Under the pieces are notes generated by a model. The model searched no databases. It was not told the DNA's origin and worked only from the letters and a program-made list of their open reading frames with translations. 64,000 bases of DNA, from the NCBI GenBank assembly GCA_900319525.1, contig ONOU01000002.1, positions 124,001-188,000 on the forward strand, written 5' to 3'. The translations under genes were made by a program, and so were the position numbers. The stretch's first letter is position 1; each line of letters begins with the position of its first letter. Positions 51,269 through 62,300 of the stretch are shown here, in pieces. Source of the DNA: an uncultured Prevotellaceae bacterium (GTDB taxonomy: Bacteria; Bacteroidota; Bacteroidia; Bacteroidales; Muribaculaceae).

Positions 51269-53752
51269 TTATCCCATGATGACTTCGACAATGTGCTTGC
51301 CTGGTTGTGCGGGCACGACAGCGCCCCCGACCGGCATACCGTCAACAGTCATCCTGGCAACGCCCTTGCTCACCCCCTTGGGGTTGCTCACATGGATCTC
51401 ATATTCCGCACCGCGGAATCGCCTGGTCACCGTGTAGTCGCGCGCTGTCTTGGGCAGGCACGGGTCGATGAGCAGACCATCATAGTGCGGCTTGATGCCA
51501 AGAATGAATTCCGACACGGTGTACCACATCCACGCTGCGGTGCCGGTGAGCCATGAGTTCTTGCCCTCACCGGGACGATAGGCGTCCTTGCCTGCCACCA
51601 TCTGGCAGTTGACATAGGGCTCGACCTTGTGCAGCGTCTGGCGGTCCTCCTCGACGTAGCTGGGCAGGATTTTCTTGTAGTGGCTCCAAGCGTCATCGCC
51701 GCGTGCCGCCACCGTCTCGCCGATGATGACCCAAGGATTGTTGTGGCAGAAGATGCCCGCATTCTCCTTGTAGCCTTCGGGATAGGAACTGATCTCGCCC
51801 ATCTCGACATGATAGGTAGTGAAGGCAGGATTGTTGAGCACGATGCCGTGTTCACACTCCAGGCGCTCCTCTACCGAGTCGAGCGCACGCTCCACGAGCC
51901 CTTCTTCCAAGCCGATGCCCGCCATGGTGCACCAGCCCTGTGACTCGATGAAGATTTTGCCTTCCTCGCACTCGTCGCTGCCGATCTTGTTGCCATAGAA
52001 GTCATAGGCACGCAGATACCATTCACCGTCCCAGCCATGGGCCTTGACGGCATCGACCATCTCATCGACATGACGCTGGGCACGGCGGGCCTCGGCGGTG
52101 AAATCGATGTCTTTGAGATTGTGCATCGTCGGGATGCGGTCAGGCAGAATCTTGCAGAGCTCCACATAGTCCTTGCCTGTCACGACAAACAGGCCCGCAA
52201 TCATCACCGACTCGGCTTGTGAGCCCTCGGTCTTGTTCTCGGTGGTCTGGAAACTCTCGTTGGGGTCCCAGGAGAAGCAGTTCAGGTTCAGGCAGTCGTT
52301 CCAGTCGGCGCGGCCGATGAGGGGCAGACCGTGCGGCCCCAGGTTGTTGACCACGTGGTTGAACGACACTTGCAGGTGCTCAAACAGCGTGACCTCGGTG
52401 CCCGGCTGGTTGTCAAAGGGGACCATCTCGTCGAGGATGGAGAAGTCACCCGTTTCCTTGATATAGGCCACGGTGCCGAAGATGAGCCAGCAGGGGTCGT
52501 CATTGAAGCCGCCGCCGATGTCGTTGTTGCCGCGCTTGGTCAACGGCTGATACTGATGATAGCAGCCGCCGTCGGGGAACTGCGTCGAGGCGATGTCGAT
52601 GATGCGCTCACGGGCACGCTCGGGGATGAGGTGCACAAAGCCCACGAGGTCCTGGTTGCTGTCGCGGAATCCCATGCCGCGCCCGATGCCGCTCTCAAAG
52701 AAAGAGGCCGACCGTGACATGCAGAAGGTGACCATGCACTGATACTGGTTCCAGATGTTGACCATGCGGTCTAGCTTATCGTTGCCGGTGCTCACCGTGT
52801 AGATGTTGAGCAGGTTGTCCCAATAGCCGCACAGCTGGGCAAAAGCGGCATCCACCTTCTCGCTGGTGTCGAAGCGTGCCATCATCGCCACGGCCTGTGA
52901 CTTGTTGATGACCTGCGGAGCGGTGAATTTCTCCTCCTGCCTGTTCTCGACATAGCCTAGCAGGAAGATATAGTCACGGCTTTCGCCAGGCTGCAGCTCC
53001 ACCTCGATGTAGTGCGAGGCGATGGGGCTCCAGCCGTGGGCATGGCTGCCATGCGGACGGCCCTGGATGACGGCATCAGGATTGGCAAACTCATTGTAGA
53101 GGCCGATGAACGTCTCGCGGTCGGTGTCAAAGCCCTGGATAGGAACGTTCACGCCGTAGAACGCGTAGTGGTTGCGGCGCTCGCGGTATTCGGTCTTGTG
53201 GTAGATAACCGAGCCCTCGATCTCGACCTCACCGGTCGAGAAATTGCGCTGAAAGTTCTCCATGTCGGTCGCCGCATTCCACAGGCACCACTCGGCAAAG
53301 GAGAACAGCTTGAGGCGCTTCACCTCATCGCTGTTGTTGGTGAGCGTGAGCTTCTGCACCTCGGCCCATGTGTGCAGGGGCACAAAGAACAGCACCGAAG
53401 CCTCGACTCCGTTCTTGCTGCCCGTGATGCGGGTGTAGTTCATGCCATGACGGCACTCATAGCTGTCGAGCGGCGTCTTGCAGGGCTTCCATCCCGGATT
53501 CCACACGGTGCCGCCATCGTTGATGTAGAAGTAGCGGCCGCCGTTGTCCATGGGCACGCCGTTGTAGCGGTAGCGCGTCAAGCGGCGGAACTTGGCGTCC
53601 TTGTAGAAGCAGTAGCCGCCGGCCGTGTTGGAAATCAGTGAGAAGAAATCCTCGTTGCCCAGGTAGTTGATCCAGGGCCACGGCGTCTGCGGGTCGGTGA
53701 TGACATATTCGCGGTGTTGGTCGTCAAAGTGACCGTATCTCTTGTTATCCAT
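51269..53752 (-). CDS. GH94 glycoside phosphorylase (cellobiose phosphorylase-like)
   Basis: Cytosolic inverting phosphorylase of 827 residues. The length equals that of cellobiose phosphorylase (about 820), with no signal peptide. Key blocks: [20 protein letters not shown] near the start, [18 protein letters not shown], then [12 protein letters not shown] near 414-425 whose Asp pair holds the general acid, and [12 protein letters not shown]. Cellobiose plus phosphate would yield glucose 1-phosphate and glucose. Its place in a mannan locus next to a 2-epimerase implies use of cellobiose or glucosyl-mannose from glucomannan. Other GH94 specificities (for example cellobionic acid) cannot be excluded. 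Confidence 0.85.
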   Translation of the reverse strand: MDNKRYGHFDDQHREYVITDPQTPWPWINYLGNEDFFSLISNTAGGYCFYKDAKFRRLTRYRYNGVPMDNGGRYFYINDGGTVWNPGWKPCKTPLDSYECRHGMNYTRITGSKNGVEASVLFFVPLHTWAEVQKLTLTNNSDEVKRLKLFSFAEWCLWNAATDMENFQRNFSTGEVEIEGSVIYHKTEYRERRNHYAFYGVNVPIQGFDTDRETFIGLYNEFANPDAVIQGRPHGSHAHGWSPIASHYIEVELQPGESRDYIFLLGYVENRQEEKFTAPQVINKSQAVAMMARFDTSEKVDAAFAQLCGYWDNLLNIYTVSTGNDKLDRMVNIWNQYQCMVTFCMSRSASFFESGIGRGMGFRDSNQDLVGFVHLIPERARERIIDIASTQFPDGGCYHQYQPLTKRGNNDIGGGFNDDPCWLIFGTVAYIKETGDFSILDEMVPFDNQPGTEVTLFEHLQVSFNHVVNNLGPHGLPLIGRADWNDCLNLNCFSWDPNESFQTTENKTEGSQAESVMIAGLFVVTGKDYVELCKILPDRIPTMHNLKDIDFTAEARRAQRHVDEMVDAVKAHGWDGEWYLRAYDFYGNKIGSDECEEGKIFIESQGWCTMAGIGLEEGLVERALDSVEERLECEHGIVLNNPAFTTYHVEMGEISSYPEGYKENAGIFCHNNPWVIIGETVAARGDDAWSHYKKILPSYVEEDRQTLHKVEPYVNCQMVAGKDAYRPGEGKNSWLTGTAAWMWYTVSEFILGIKPHYDGLLIDPCLPKTARDYTVTRRFRGAEYEIHVSNPKGVSKGVARMTVDGMPVGGAVVPAQPGKHIVEVIMG

Positions 53753-53761
53753 ATCTTATGA

Positions 53762-54997
53762 TTATTGTTCGAAATTGCGTTCCATGATTTCAAGACACAT
53801 GCGGGAGTTGTGATAAGGGCATTTCCAGAAGCCCGCCTTGTCGTCGCGGCGGTTGATGTTGCCCTGGGCATCGCGGCTCCAGAACCACTCGCCGCCCTCG
53901 CGGTCGATGAGGTTGTCCTTGATGTATTGCCAGCAGTGCAGCGCCTTGTGCAGCGCGCTCTCGTCGCCGAAGTGCTGATACAGGTTGATGAATCCTACCA
54001 CAGTCTCGGCCTGTACCCACCAGTGGCGGTCGTCATCGACGTGGCCGGTGTCGAGGTTGGCCTCGTGTATCATCGACCCATCGGCATTCAAGCCTTTTTC
54101 GCTGGCTTTTGCCACGAGTTTCACGATGGGTTCCACCTTGTCGAGCACGGCCTGGTCGCCCAGCACGAGTGCAGCCTCGTGGATGAGCCATGAGCACTCG
54201 ATGTCGTGTCCGTAGCTCTCGAGCGCACCAGCCTCGCGTGTCCAGTCCATGGCAAAGAACAGGTCCAGATGGTGCGTCTCGGGATTCAGGATCTTGTCGG
54301 TGAAAATGCCGATGAGGTTGCGCAGGGCTTTCTCCACACGCACCCGGGCGTCGCTAGGGACTTCGCTGGCATCCCACGCCATGAGGCAGCGGTACAGGTT
54401 GGTGTAGGGTTCGATGATGTGCAGATGGGTGTTCTGCGACTTGGGGAAGTTGGCGTCGAGTTCCGACAGGCGCATGTCGGCAATCTCGTTCCACTGGCGC
54501 GTTTGTGCCTCGATGTAGCCGTTGTTCACCTTGTCAAGCGAGTGTTGCTCGATGCAGTCAAACAACTTGATGGCATAGTCCAGCGCCTGCTTGTCGCCGG
54601 TAGCGCGGGCATATTCGCTCAGGCCATAGATCATGAACCCGATGGCGTAGAACTGCTTCTTGGTGTCCTTGGGATTGCTCAGATAGTCCACCGACCAGTA
54701 GGTGCCGCCGAACTGGTCGTCGTAGAAATACTCAATAATGTAGTCCTTGATGAGCGTTGCAGCCATCAGGTACTCAGGATCGCCCAGCACGCGGTAGGCC
54801 GCCGAGAAGGCCCACAGGATGCGGGCCGAGAGGATGCCACCCTTGTCGGCGTCCTTGACGAGCTGACCCTCGCCGGTCATCTGACCGTAGAAACCGCCGT
54901 GCTCGTTGTCGATCATATTGGATAGCCAAAAGTCCAGGATGTTGTTTTCCAGCACCTCCTGAACTTCGGCTTTCAACGTCTTGATGTCGTCGTTCAT
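53762..54997 (-). CDS. AGE-family epimerase, probably cellobiose/mannobiose 2-epimerase
   Basis: Cytosolic enzyme of 411 residues with the (alpha/alpha)6 barrel of the N-acylglucosamine 2-epimerase family. Three His blocks expected in the active site are visible: THLHIIEPYTNLYR near 186-199, SYGHDIECSWLIHEA near 260, and FWKCPYHNSRMCLEI near 390. WVQAETVVGFINLYQ and the Trp-rich GEWFWSRDAQG also match cellobiose 2-epimerases. It would convert mannobiose to mannosyl-glucose for the GH130 enzyme, or interconvert cellobiose and glucosyl-mannose. Only 1 bp separates it from the symporter stop and 9 bp from GH94, so it is tightly coupled. Confidence 0.9.
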   Translation of the reverse strand: MNDDIKTLKAEVQEVLENNILDFWLSNMIDNEHGGFYGQMTGEGQLVKDADKGGILSARILWAFSAAYRVLGDPEYLMAATLIKDYIIEYFYDDQFGGTYWSVDYLSNPKDTKKQFYAIGFMIYGLSEYARATGDKQALDYAIKLFDCIEQHSLDKVNNGYIEAQTRQWNEIADMRLSELDANFPKSQNTHLHIIEPYTNLYRCLMAWDASEVPSDARVRVEKALRNLIGIFTDKILNPETHHLDLFFAMDWTREAGALESYGHDIECSWLIHEAALVLGDQAVLDKVEPIVKLVAKASEKGLNADGSMIHEANLDTGHVDDDRHWWVQAETVVGFINLYQHFGDESALHKALHCWQYIKDNLIDREGGEWFWSRDAQGNINRRDDKAGFWKCPYHNSRMCLEIMERNFEQ

Positions 54998-54998
54998 C

Positions 54999-56342
54999 TT
55001 ACTTCTTGATGGGATAGAGGTGGAGCAGATAAAGCATGATGATAATAATGGCAGCGGGGAAGAGCGAGAACAGTGCCCACACCATGTTGCGGACTGATTC
55101 CTCGTCGGTGATGGTTATCACCGTCTGGCCCGTGGCAGGGTCGGTACCCGAGATAAAGCCGGCGATGCCCAACAGCAGGGCGACCAGCGAACCCGAGATG
55201 GCCGTGCCGAACTTCTGCGCCATCGTGCCCGACGAGAAGATGAGGCCCGTTGACGAGGTGCCGTTCTTCTCGGTGGCATAGTCGGCCACGTCGGCATACA
55301 TCGACCACAGCAGCGGGGAATAGAGGCCCACGCCAACCGAAGTGAGGATAACGATGCCCACCAGTACCCAAATGTACTTGGGATCCATGGGCACAAAGAA
55401 GAAGGCGATGGAGGTCACCATGCAGATGATGGCTGCCACGGCAAATGCTTTGCGCTTTGAGCCCATCCACTGGGTGAACTTGGGCGACAGACCGCCAAAG
55501 ATCATGCAGGTCACCTCGCCAAAGGTCATGAATACCGTGTAGTTGATGATCAGGCCGCTCACCGTCACGTCACCGTGCAGACAGTATTCCATCAGGTAAC
55601 CGGCAACGGCATAGCGGAAGCCATTGAAGAAGTTGGTGCAGATACCGATGAGCGTCAGGTAAATCCAGGGCTTGTTCTTGAACAGGTCGGCAAAAGGCTT
55701 GAAGGAGAACTTCTCGGCACGAATGGGTTTCAGGCGCTCCTTGGTCAACAGACCGCAGGCCAGCGTCATGATTGTGGCCAGGAAGCCGAGGGCAGCGCCC
55801 AGCACGGCATATTGATGTGCCTCGGTGCCGCCTACCATCTTCTGCAGATAGGGGAACGAGAGCAGGGTGATGAAGCCCATGGCATAGGCGCCAACCATGC
55901 GGAACGACGAGAACTGGTTCTTCTCGTTGTCATCATCGGTCATCACGCCCAGCAGCGAGCCGTAAGGCACGTTGACGGCAGTGTAAACGGCCATCATGAG
56001 CAGATAGAGCGTGTAGGCATAGATGCGCTTGCCCACGGGGCCGAGGTCGGGCGTGTAGAGCAGCAGGGCGAATACCAGGCCCAGGGGGATGGCACCGAAG
56101 ATGAGCCAGGGGCGATAGGTGCCCCATCGCGACTGAGTGCGGTCGGCCAGACTGCCCATCAGGGGGTCGGTGACGACGTCAAACATGCGGGCGATGAGCA
56201 TCAGCGTTGCCGTGTCGGCAACCGTGAGGCCAAAGACGTTGGTGAAAAACAACGGGAAAGCGATTGACATGACTTTCCAGGTAATGCCACCGGCAGCCGC
56301 ATCACCCAGGGCGTAGCCGATTTTTTCTTTTAAACTTGCCAT
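54999..56342 (-). CDS. GPH-family sugar:cation symporter (MFS_2)
   Basis: Inner-membrane transporter of 447 residues with about 12 membrane helices. The glycoside-pentoside-hexuronide signature is clear: PLMGSLADRTQSRWGTYRPW near residue 60, in the loop between helices 2 and 3, and the loop KNGTSSTGLIFSSGTMAQKFG near 360. Located between GH130 and the 2-epimerase, as the transporter is in the Bacteroides fragilis mannan cluster, it probably carries mannobiose (and perhaps cellobiose) into the cytosol. Confidence 0.92.
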   Translation of the reverse strand: MASLKEKIGYALGDAAAGGITWKVMSIAFPLFFTNVFGLTVADTATLMLIARMFDVVTDPLMGSLADRTQSRWGTYRPWLIFGAIPLGLVFALLLYTPDLGPVGKRIYAYTLYLLMMAVYTAVNVPYGSLLGVMTDDDNEKNQFSSFRMVGAYAMGFITLLSFPYLQKMVGGTEAHQYAVLGAALGFLATIMTLACGLLTKERLKPIRAEKFSFKPFADLFKNKPWIYLTLIGICTNFFNGFRYAVAGYLMEYCLHGDVTVSGLIINYTVFMTFGEVTCMIFGGLSPKFTQWMGSKRKAFAVAAIICMVTSIAFFFVPMDPKYIWVLVGIVILTSVGVGLYSPLLWSMYADVADYATEKNGTSSTGLIFSSGTMAQKFGTAISGSLVALLLGIAGFISGTDPATGQTVITITDEESVRNMVWALFSLFPAAIIIIMLYLLHLYPIKK

Positions 56343-56360
56343 TTCTATTGTCTTTTTAGT

Positions 56361-57539
56361 TTACAGTTTACTGTTTAAAGCTGACCGGTTCTTCTCGATG
56401 AGCCGCTTGATGGTCTCCACGCTGGCCGTGGTGGTCAGGCCGTCTTGAGGCGTGTTCATGCAGTAGTCCACCAGGCGGTCGATGGTCGATGTGGCCACGT
56501 GCAGGCGGGTGTCGCTCGAGGCGTAGTAGATGAAGACGCGTCCGTCGTCGTCGGCAATCCAGCCGTTAGAGAAGGCCACATTCATCACGTCACCGATATA
56601 CTCGTCACCCTCGGGAACGAGGAAATAGCCGCCAGGTTGTGCGATCACGCGCGTGGGGTCGTCGAGTGCTGTCATGTACATATATAATACATAGCGCAGT
56701 CCCGAGGCGCAGCCGCGCACGCCGTGGGCAAGATGCAGCCAGCCCTGCGGCGTCTTGATGGGGTGGGGACCCTCACCGTTTTTCACTTCCATGATGGTGT
56801 GATAGTGGCGCGCGTTGATGATTTTCTCATCAACGATTTCGGCATGGGTGATATCATCCACCAGCGCCCAGCCGATGCCGCCGCCGCTGCCCGCGTCGAT
56901 GAAGCCGTCTTGGGGACGGGTATAGAAGGCATACTTGCCGCCGACAAACTCGGGGTGCAGCACCACGTTGCGCTGCTGGCTCTTGCTCTTGAGGTCGGGC
57001 AGACGCTCCCAGGTCTTGAGATCACGGGTGCGGGAAATGCCGGCAGTTGCCGTGGCAGCACTCAGGTCGCCCGGGCAAGAGTCATCGTGACGTTCGGCGC
57101 AAAAGACGCCATAGATCCAGCCATCTTCATGAGCCGTGAGGCGCATGTCGTAGATGTTGGTGGCGGGCACCACGTCATCGGGCATCGTGATGGGCTCGGG
57201 CCAGAATCTGAAGTTGTCCACGCCGTTAGGACTCTCGGCCACAGCGAAGAACGACTTGCGGTCGGCGCCTTCAACCCTCACGACCACCACATATTTGCCC
57301 TGCCACTTGATGGCGCCTGCATTGAGCGTCGCGTTCATCATGATGCGCTGCATCAGGTAGGGGTTGTCCTGCTCGTTGAAGTCGTAGCGCCACTCCAGCG
57401 GGGTGTGCTCGGCGGTGATGATGGGATTCTTGTATTTCTCGTAGATGCCGTTGCCCCAAGCGAGAGGTTCGTTCTTGCGGTTCAGCAGCTCCTCGTGATG
57501 CTTGCGCAACGCGGTAATCTTATTGTTGAATTCACTCAT
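56361..57539 (-). CDS. GH130 beta-1,4-mannosylglucose phosphorylase
   Basis: Cytosolic inverting phosphorylase of 392 residues that splits mannosyl-beta-1,4-glucose with phosphate to mannose 1-phosphate and glucose. The catalytic Asp is at residue 131 in NIYDMRLTAHEDGWIYGVFC, the position described for the Bacteroides fragilis enzyme. NPYLMQRIMMNATLNAGAI, SRTRDLKTWERLP and GVRGCASGLRYVLYMYM are typical of GH130 subfamily 1. No signal peptide. The neighbouring epimerase and symporter complete the known pathway, which makes this specificity more likely than mannan-oligosaccharide phosphorylase. Confidence 0.92.
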   Translation of the reverse strand: MSEFNNKITALRKHHEELLNRKNEPLAWGNGIYEKYKNPIITAEHTPLEWRYDFNEQDNPYLMQRIMMNATLNAGAIKWQGKYVVVVRVEGADRKSFFAVAESPNGVDNFRFWPEPITMPDDVVPATNIYDMRLTAHEDGWIYGVFCAERHDDSCPGDLSAATATAGISRTRDLKTWERLPDLKSKSQQRNVVLHPEFVGGKYAFYTRPQDGFIDAGSGGGIGWALVDDITHAEIVDEKIINARHYHTIMEVKNGEGPHPIKTPQGWLHLAHGVRGCASGLRYVLYMYMTALDDPTRVIAQPGGYFLVPEGDEYIGDVMNVAFSNGWIADDDGRVFIYYASSDTRLHVATSTIDRLVDYCMNTPQDGLTTTASVETIKRLIEKNRSALNSKL

Positions 57540-57583
57540 TATATTGTAGTTTTTTAGTTTCTAGTCCCTAGTTGGCATCCACC

Positions 57584-57630
57584 AACTGTTAACAGTTAAT
57601 AGTTAACTGTTAACAGTTAACTGTTAACTG
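57584..57630. repeat. Period-7 palindromic repeat (GTTAACT/GTTAACA unit)
   Basis: Units of GTTAACT and GTTAACA, each containing the palindrome GTTAAC, run for about 47 bp between the CE7 and GH130 genes. The whole can fold into several alternative hairpins. A further short stem (GTTGG...CCAAC, 57571-57586) lies beside it. Confidence 0.85.
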
Positions 57631-57637
57631 CTAGTTG

Positions 57638-58927
57638 TTACTTGCTCCTCAACTGGTCCATGAGCCACTGGAGCCATTCGTCCCATTGTTCCTGGTACCA
57701 GAAGTGGGCCGTCTGCTGATAGACGCTCAACTTCTTGGGGGCGGTGACCACGTTGTAGGTCGCATAGGCGGTCGTGGGAGGCACCACGTCGTCGTTGTAG
57801 CCAAACGAGAACCAACCCGGGCAGGTGATGCGGCGGGCGAAGTTCACGCCATCGTAATAACGCGAGGTCTCGATCTTGTCCTGACTGGCCCTACGCTGCT
57901 CGGGCGACATCCAGTAAAAATAATGGGGCCAACCGCAAGCCACGCCCTGGAGCGAAGCCGTGTGGTCGCACAGGGCCGAGTGCACCGCACCGTAGCAGCT
58001 CACGCGCTTGTCGAGAGCGGCCGTTGCCAGCGACAGGAAACCGCCCTGGCTGCTGCCTGTCACGCCCAGGTTCTTGCCGTCCCAGTCGGTGAATTGCTCA
58101 ATGTAGTCGATGGCGCGCACGCAACCCACGATGACGCGCTTGTAATAACTCTTGTCGCGGTCGTCCATGCCAAATTCCCAATAGCAGTTGAGCGCGCCGT
58201 TAGCCAGGTTGTCATAGATGCTCTGCGGCAGGGTCACGTCGATGCCGTGGATGCCAATTTCGAGTGTGATGAAGCCTTGTGAAGCTGTATAGACGTCACC
58301 TTGATAGGGACGCACGCCGGCCCCGGGGACACGCAGCAGGGCAGGGTATTTGCCGGGTTTGACAGGCTCGCACAGGATGCCATAGGTGCGGCTTCCCCAA
58401 CGCACGTTGTGGAACGAGACCTGATAGACGTTCACGTCTTGTGTGCAGCGCTCGGGGAGCAGCGTCTTGGTGGGCTCTAGCTTGGTCCAGCGGGCCTCCT
58501 CGATAGCTTTTGACCAAAATTGGTCAAAATCTTTCGGGTCAACTGTCGTGGGTTTCAACATCTCGGGTGAGTAGGCTGCGGTGCACCATGCCGAGTAATC
58601 CTTGCCACCCACGTGGGCGGTGACTTTCAGGCGATAAAAGCCCGGAGCCTTCATCTGGCCCGTATGGGTCATAGTCCCCTTCTTCAAGGTGGTTGATTTC
58701 TTCACGTCGGGGTACATCTCGGGACCGGCTTCATAGTCGATGTCCACGTTGTCGAGCAATGTGCCCGAGCGTCGCACCTCGACATTGAACCTGCATTTCT
58801 CGCCCACCTTATAGTTCCAGTCCTGATGGTCTGGTTCCACGGTGACCACGATGTTGTTACCTCTGATTTGCGCTTCAAGCGGCAGCACCACTAAAAGCAG
58901 CAATAAGTACAATAGTTGACGTTTCAT
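57638..58927 (-). CDS. CE7 acetyl esterase (acetyl xylan esterase/cephalosporin C deacetylase family)
   Basis: Exported esterase of 429 residues that removes O-acetyl groups from oligosaccharides. Signal peptide MKRQLLYLLLLLVVLPLEAQ. An N-terminal Ig-like region (to about residue 125) is followed by the CE7 alpha/beta-hydrolase: RVPGAGVRPYQGD, nucleophile Ser in GVTGSSQGGFLSL (about 289-294), Asp in GYNDDVVPPTTAYATYN near 375, and His in QQTAHFWYQEQW near 405. First gene of the operon, divergent from susC. In a mannan locus the likely substrate is acetylated (gluco)mannan oligosaccharide; acetyl-xylan is the usual family label. Confidence 0.9.
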   Translation of the reverse strand: MKRQLLYLLLLLVVLPLEAQIRGNNIVVTVEPDHQDWNYKVGEKCRFNVEVRRSGTLLDNVDIDYEAGPEMYPDVKKSTTLKKGTMTHTGQMKAPGFYRLKVTAHVGGKDYSAWCTAAYSPEMLKPTTVDPKDFDQFWSKAIEEARWTKLEPTKTLLPERCTQDVNVYQVSFHNVRWGSRTYGILCEPVKPGKYPALLRVPGAGVRPYQGDVYTASQGFITLEIGIHGIDVTLPQSIYDNLANGALNCYWEFGMDDRDKSYYKRVIVGCVRAIDYIEQFTDWDGKNLGVTGSSQGGFLSLATAALDKRVSCYGAVHSALCDHTASLQGVACGWPHYFYWMSPEQRRASQDKIETSRYYDGVNFARRITCPGWFSFGYNDDVVPPTTAYATYNVVTAPKKLSVYQQTAHFWYQEQWDEWLQWLMDQLRSK

Positions 58928-59363
58928 TTAGAAAATGTTATTAGGTTATTTAATGTGGCAAAATTAAGTATATTTCGCTAATTGGAGTGGTATTATTTTC
59001 ACTAACTCTTATACTTTTTTGATATTTTTGGGTCTTTTTGTTAATCAAAAGCAGGTAAAATGTCATGAAAAACACGATTTTGCTATCAATTTGATTGGCA
59101 GCGCCGAACTGAAGGTTCTCGGGCGGAGCTCGAATAATGGTTCCAGATGCCAATTATGACGCCGTTCCTGGCTGAGGTTTTCGACCAAAATGTTAAGAAA
59201 GTGTCAATATAGAGCAAATAATAGTTTATTTTGTTGGATAATTCACCTTAACTTTGCAACGGTTTTTATTATTAAAATTGTGTAAGAAACAAGAATGATC
59301 CTGAGATTGCAAGAATGAAACTCAACTCTATATGAAATTTAATTTATTTACAATTCAAAACTT
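58928..59363. promoter_or_regulatory. Divergent promoter region of the mannan utilisation locus
   Basis: This 436-bp gap separates the seven-gene minus-strand operon from plus-strand susC/susD. A minus-strand -7 box TAATTTTGC lies at 58966-58958. A plus-strand -7 box TAACTTTGC lies at 59249-59257, with a weak TTTA element 20 bp before it, giving a leader of about 100 nt. No operator repeat is evident, and no regulator gene (SusR, HTCS or ECF sigma) is in the window. Confidence 0.55.
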
Positions 59364-62300
59364 ATGAATTTTAATTACTGTAAACAATCTATGATTGCGG
59401 TCTTTTGCTCGCTAGCTATGCTGAGCGTGGCACCGCAAGCGTTTGCAGCCAGCAGCGGGGGAGTCGATGCTCCTCAGCAGTCGGCACAGCAGACCAAGAG
59501 GATTACGGGTGTGGTGAGCGATGCCATGGGTCCGGTTATCGGAGCCTCGGTTGTCGTTAAGGGTACGACCAACGGCACCAGCACCGACTTTGACGGTCGG
59601 TTCTCGCTCAACGTGAGCCCAGGCCAGACACTGGTAGTGACTTCGGTGGGATATCTCGCCAAGGAGGTGAAGGTTGGCCAGCAGAACGACTACGAGATTT
59701 TCATTGAGGAGGACCAAAAGCTTCTCGACGAAGTTGTCGTGGTGGGTTATGGTACGATGAAGAAGAGCGACATCAGCGGTTCCAGTGTATCACTGGGCGA
59801 AAAGGCTGTGAAGGGCTCTATTATCACCTCGCTTGACCAATCACTGCAGGGCCGTGCAGCCGGTGTTACCGCTGTGCAGACCAGTGGTGCTCCTGGTTCA
59901 AGTTCATCAATCCGCGTGCGTGGTACCGCAACCATCAACGCCAACGCCGAACCACTCTACGTCATCGACGGTGTGATTGTTCAAGGCGGTGGTTCGTCGG
60001 GTGCCGACTTCGGCTTGGGCGACGCTCTGGGTAACGGTTCGGTTTCGACCATCTCCCCGCTGTCGACCATCGATCCCGCCGACATCGTCTCGATGGAAAT
60101 CTTGAAGGACGCCTCGGCAACCGCCATCTATGGTGCGCAGGGTGCTAACGGTGTTGTCCTGATTACCACCAAGCACGGTAAGGCCGGTGAGGCTAAGTTC
60201 TCTTACAACGGTATGGTGGCCATGAACCGCCAGACCAAGCGTCTTGACATGATGAACCTGCGTGAGTTTGGTACGTTCTACAACAACCTGGTTCAACAGG
60301 GTGAGACTCAGGCCAACGCCTACTACAGCGATCCTTCGATACTGGGTAAGGGTACCAACTGGCAAGATGCGGTCTTCCGTACCGCTATCCAGCATAGCCA
60401 CCAGATCAGCGCTCAGGGCGGTACCGACAAGATCCAGTACTACGTTTCGGGTTCTTACATGAGCCAGGAAGGTACTATCATCGGTTCTAAGTTTGACCGT
60501 TTCTCGTTCCGTACCAACCTTGACGCTCAGCTCAACAGCTGGTTGAAGTTAGGCTTGAACGCCACGTTCTCCAATACCAACGATAACCTGAAGCTCGCCG
60601 ACAGTGACGAGGGTATCATCAACTACTCGTTGACCACCGTTCCCTCGATTCCTATCTATAATGTTGACGGCAGCTACAGCAGCATCTCGCAGGAGGGTTA
60701 CACCAACCCCAACCCTGTCGCTCTGGCAATGCTGGACGAGATCCTGCTGAACCGTAAGAAATTGACCGGTAACATCTTCTTTGAGGTTAACCCCAATTTC
60801 TTGAAAGACATCGTATGGCACGCCGAGCTCGGTTACGACATCTCGTCGTCAAAGGGTGAACAGTGGGAACCCACCGTTAACCTGGGTACCTGGAACCGTA
60901 CCACCAACAGCAGCTCGGTTCAGAAGAACTCAAGCACTTTCTGGCAGTTGAAGAACTATTTGACCTACAGCAAGGTCTTTGCCGACCGTCACAACCTGAC
61001 CGCCATGCTCGGTCAAGAGTGCTGGGAGTCGAAATATGACTACTCGAGTGTTGCCAACACGCTGCTGCCCTCTGACGAGGTTCACAATCCCAAGCTGGGT
61101 CAGGGCTCGCCCCAAATCAACTACGGCTTTGGCAGCTCGTCGATGGCTTCGTTCTTCACCCGCTGGACCTACAGCTACGACAATCGTTACAATGCGACCT
61201 ATACCTACCGCTATGACGGTAGCTCGAACTTCGGCCCCTCAAACCGCTGGGCAGGTTTCCACTCGCTCGCCGGTTCGTGGCGCTTTACCAACGAGAAGTT
61301 CATGGAGAACGTGAACTGGCTCACCAACGGTAAGCTGCGTCTGGGTTGGGGTCAGACCGGTAACTCCAACATCGGCGGTTACCTGTGGGGTACCACCATC
61401 GCTATGATCAAGTCTTCGCTGGGTACGGCCTACAAGCCCCAGAACCTTCCCAACGAGAGTGTGAAGTGGGAGAAGCAGGAGCAGTTCAACGTCGGTCTCG
61501 ACCTGGGCTTCCTCTACGACCGCATCAGCCTCGTTGTTGACTGGTATCGCAAGGAGTCGAAGGACATGCTGATGAACCTGCAGTTGCCGTCTTACATGGG
61601 CACCTCGGGTAACGCATCTTCAGCTTTGACCGCTCCCATGGGTAACTACGGTCACATCCGCAACACCGGTCTCGAGATCACCTTGAGCACTCACCCCATC
61701 GTTGGCGCGTTTGAGTGGGATTCTGAGGCCCAGATCTCGTTCAACAAGAACAAACTGATCGCTCTTGACGGTACCGACAATGCCCAGATCGTGGGCTACG
61801 GTCAGTGGACCGACGTGGTGAGCGTGAGCAACGTGGGCGAGAGCCTGTTCAACTTCTACGGTTATAAGACCGACGGCGTTTACACCTCTCTCGAGGATAT
61901 CCAGACCTCGCCCAAGGCCGAGAAGTATCCCTCTAACGGCGTGTTCTCGAAGAACACTACCGTTTGGGTTGGCGACGTGAAGTATAAGGACATGAATGAT
62001 GACGGTATCATCGACGAGAACGACCGCACCAACATCGGTTCGCCGCTGCCCAAGTTCACCTTCGGTTGGACCAACACCTTCCGTTACAAGAACTTTGACC
62101 TGAGCATCTTCATCAACGGCTCTTATGGCAACAAGGTGTTCAACTACATGAAGATGAAGCTCACGCACATGAACTCGACCTGGACCAACCAGCTTGTTGA
62201 CGTGCTCGACTGCACCACGCTGGCTCCCATCGATCCTAACAAGGATTACTCGGCAGGCGTTGACCGTGGCGATGGTCAGCTCGTTTGGAACTGGTATGAT

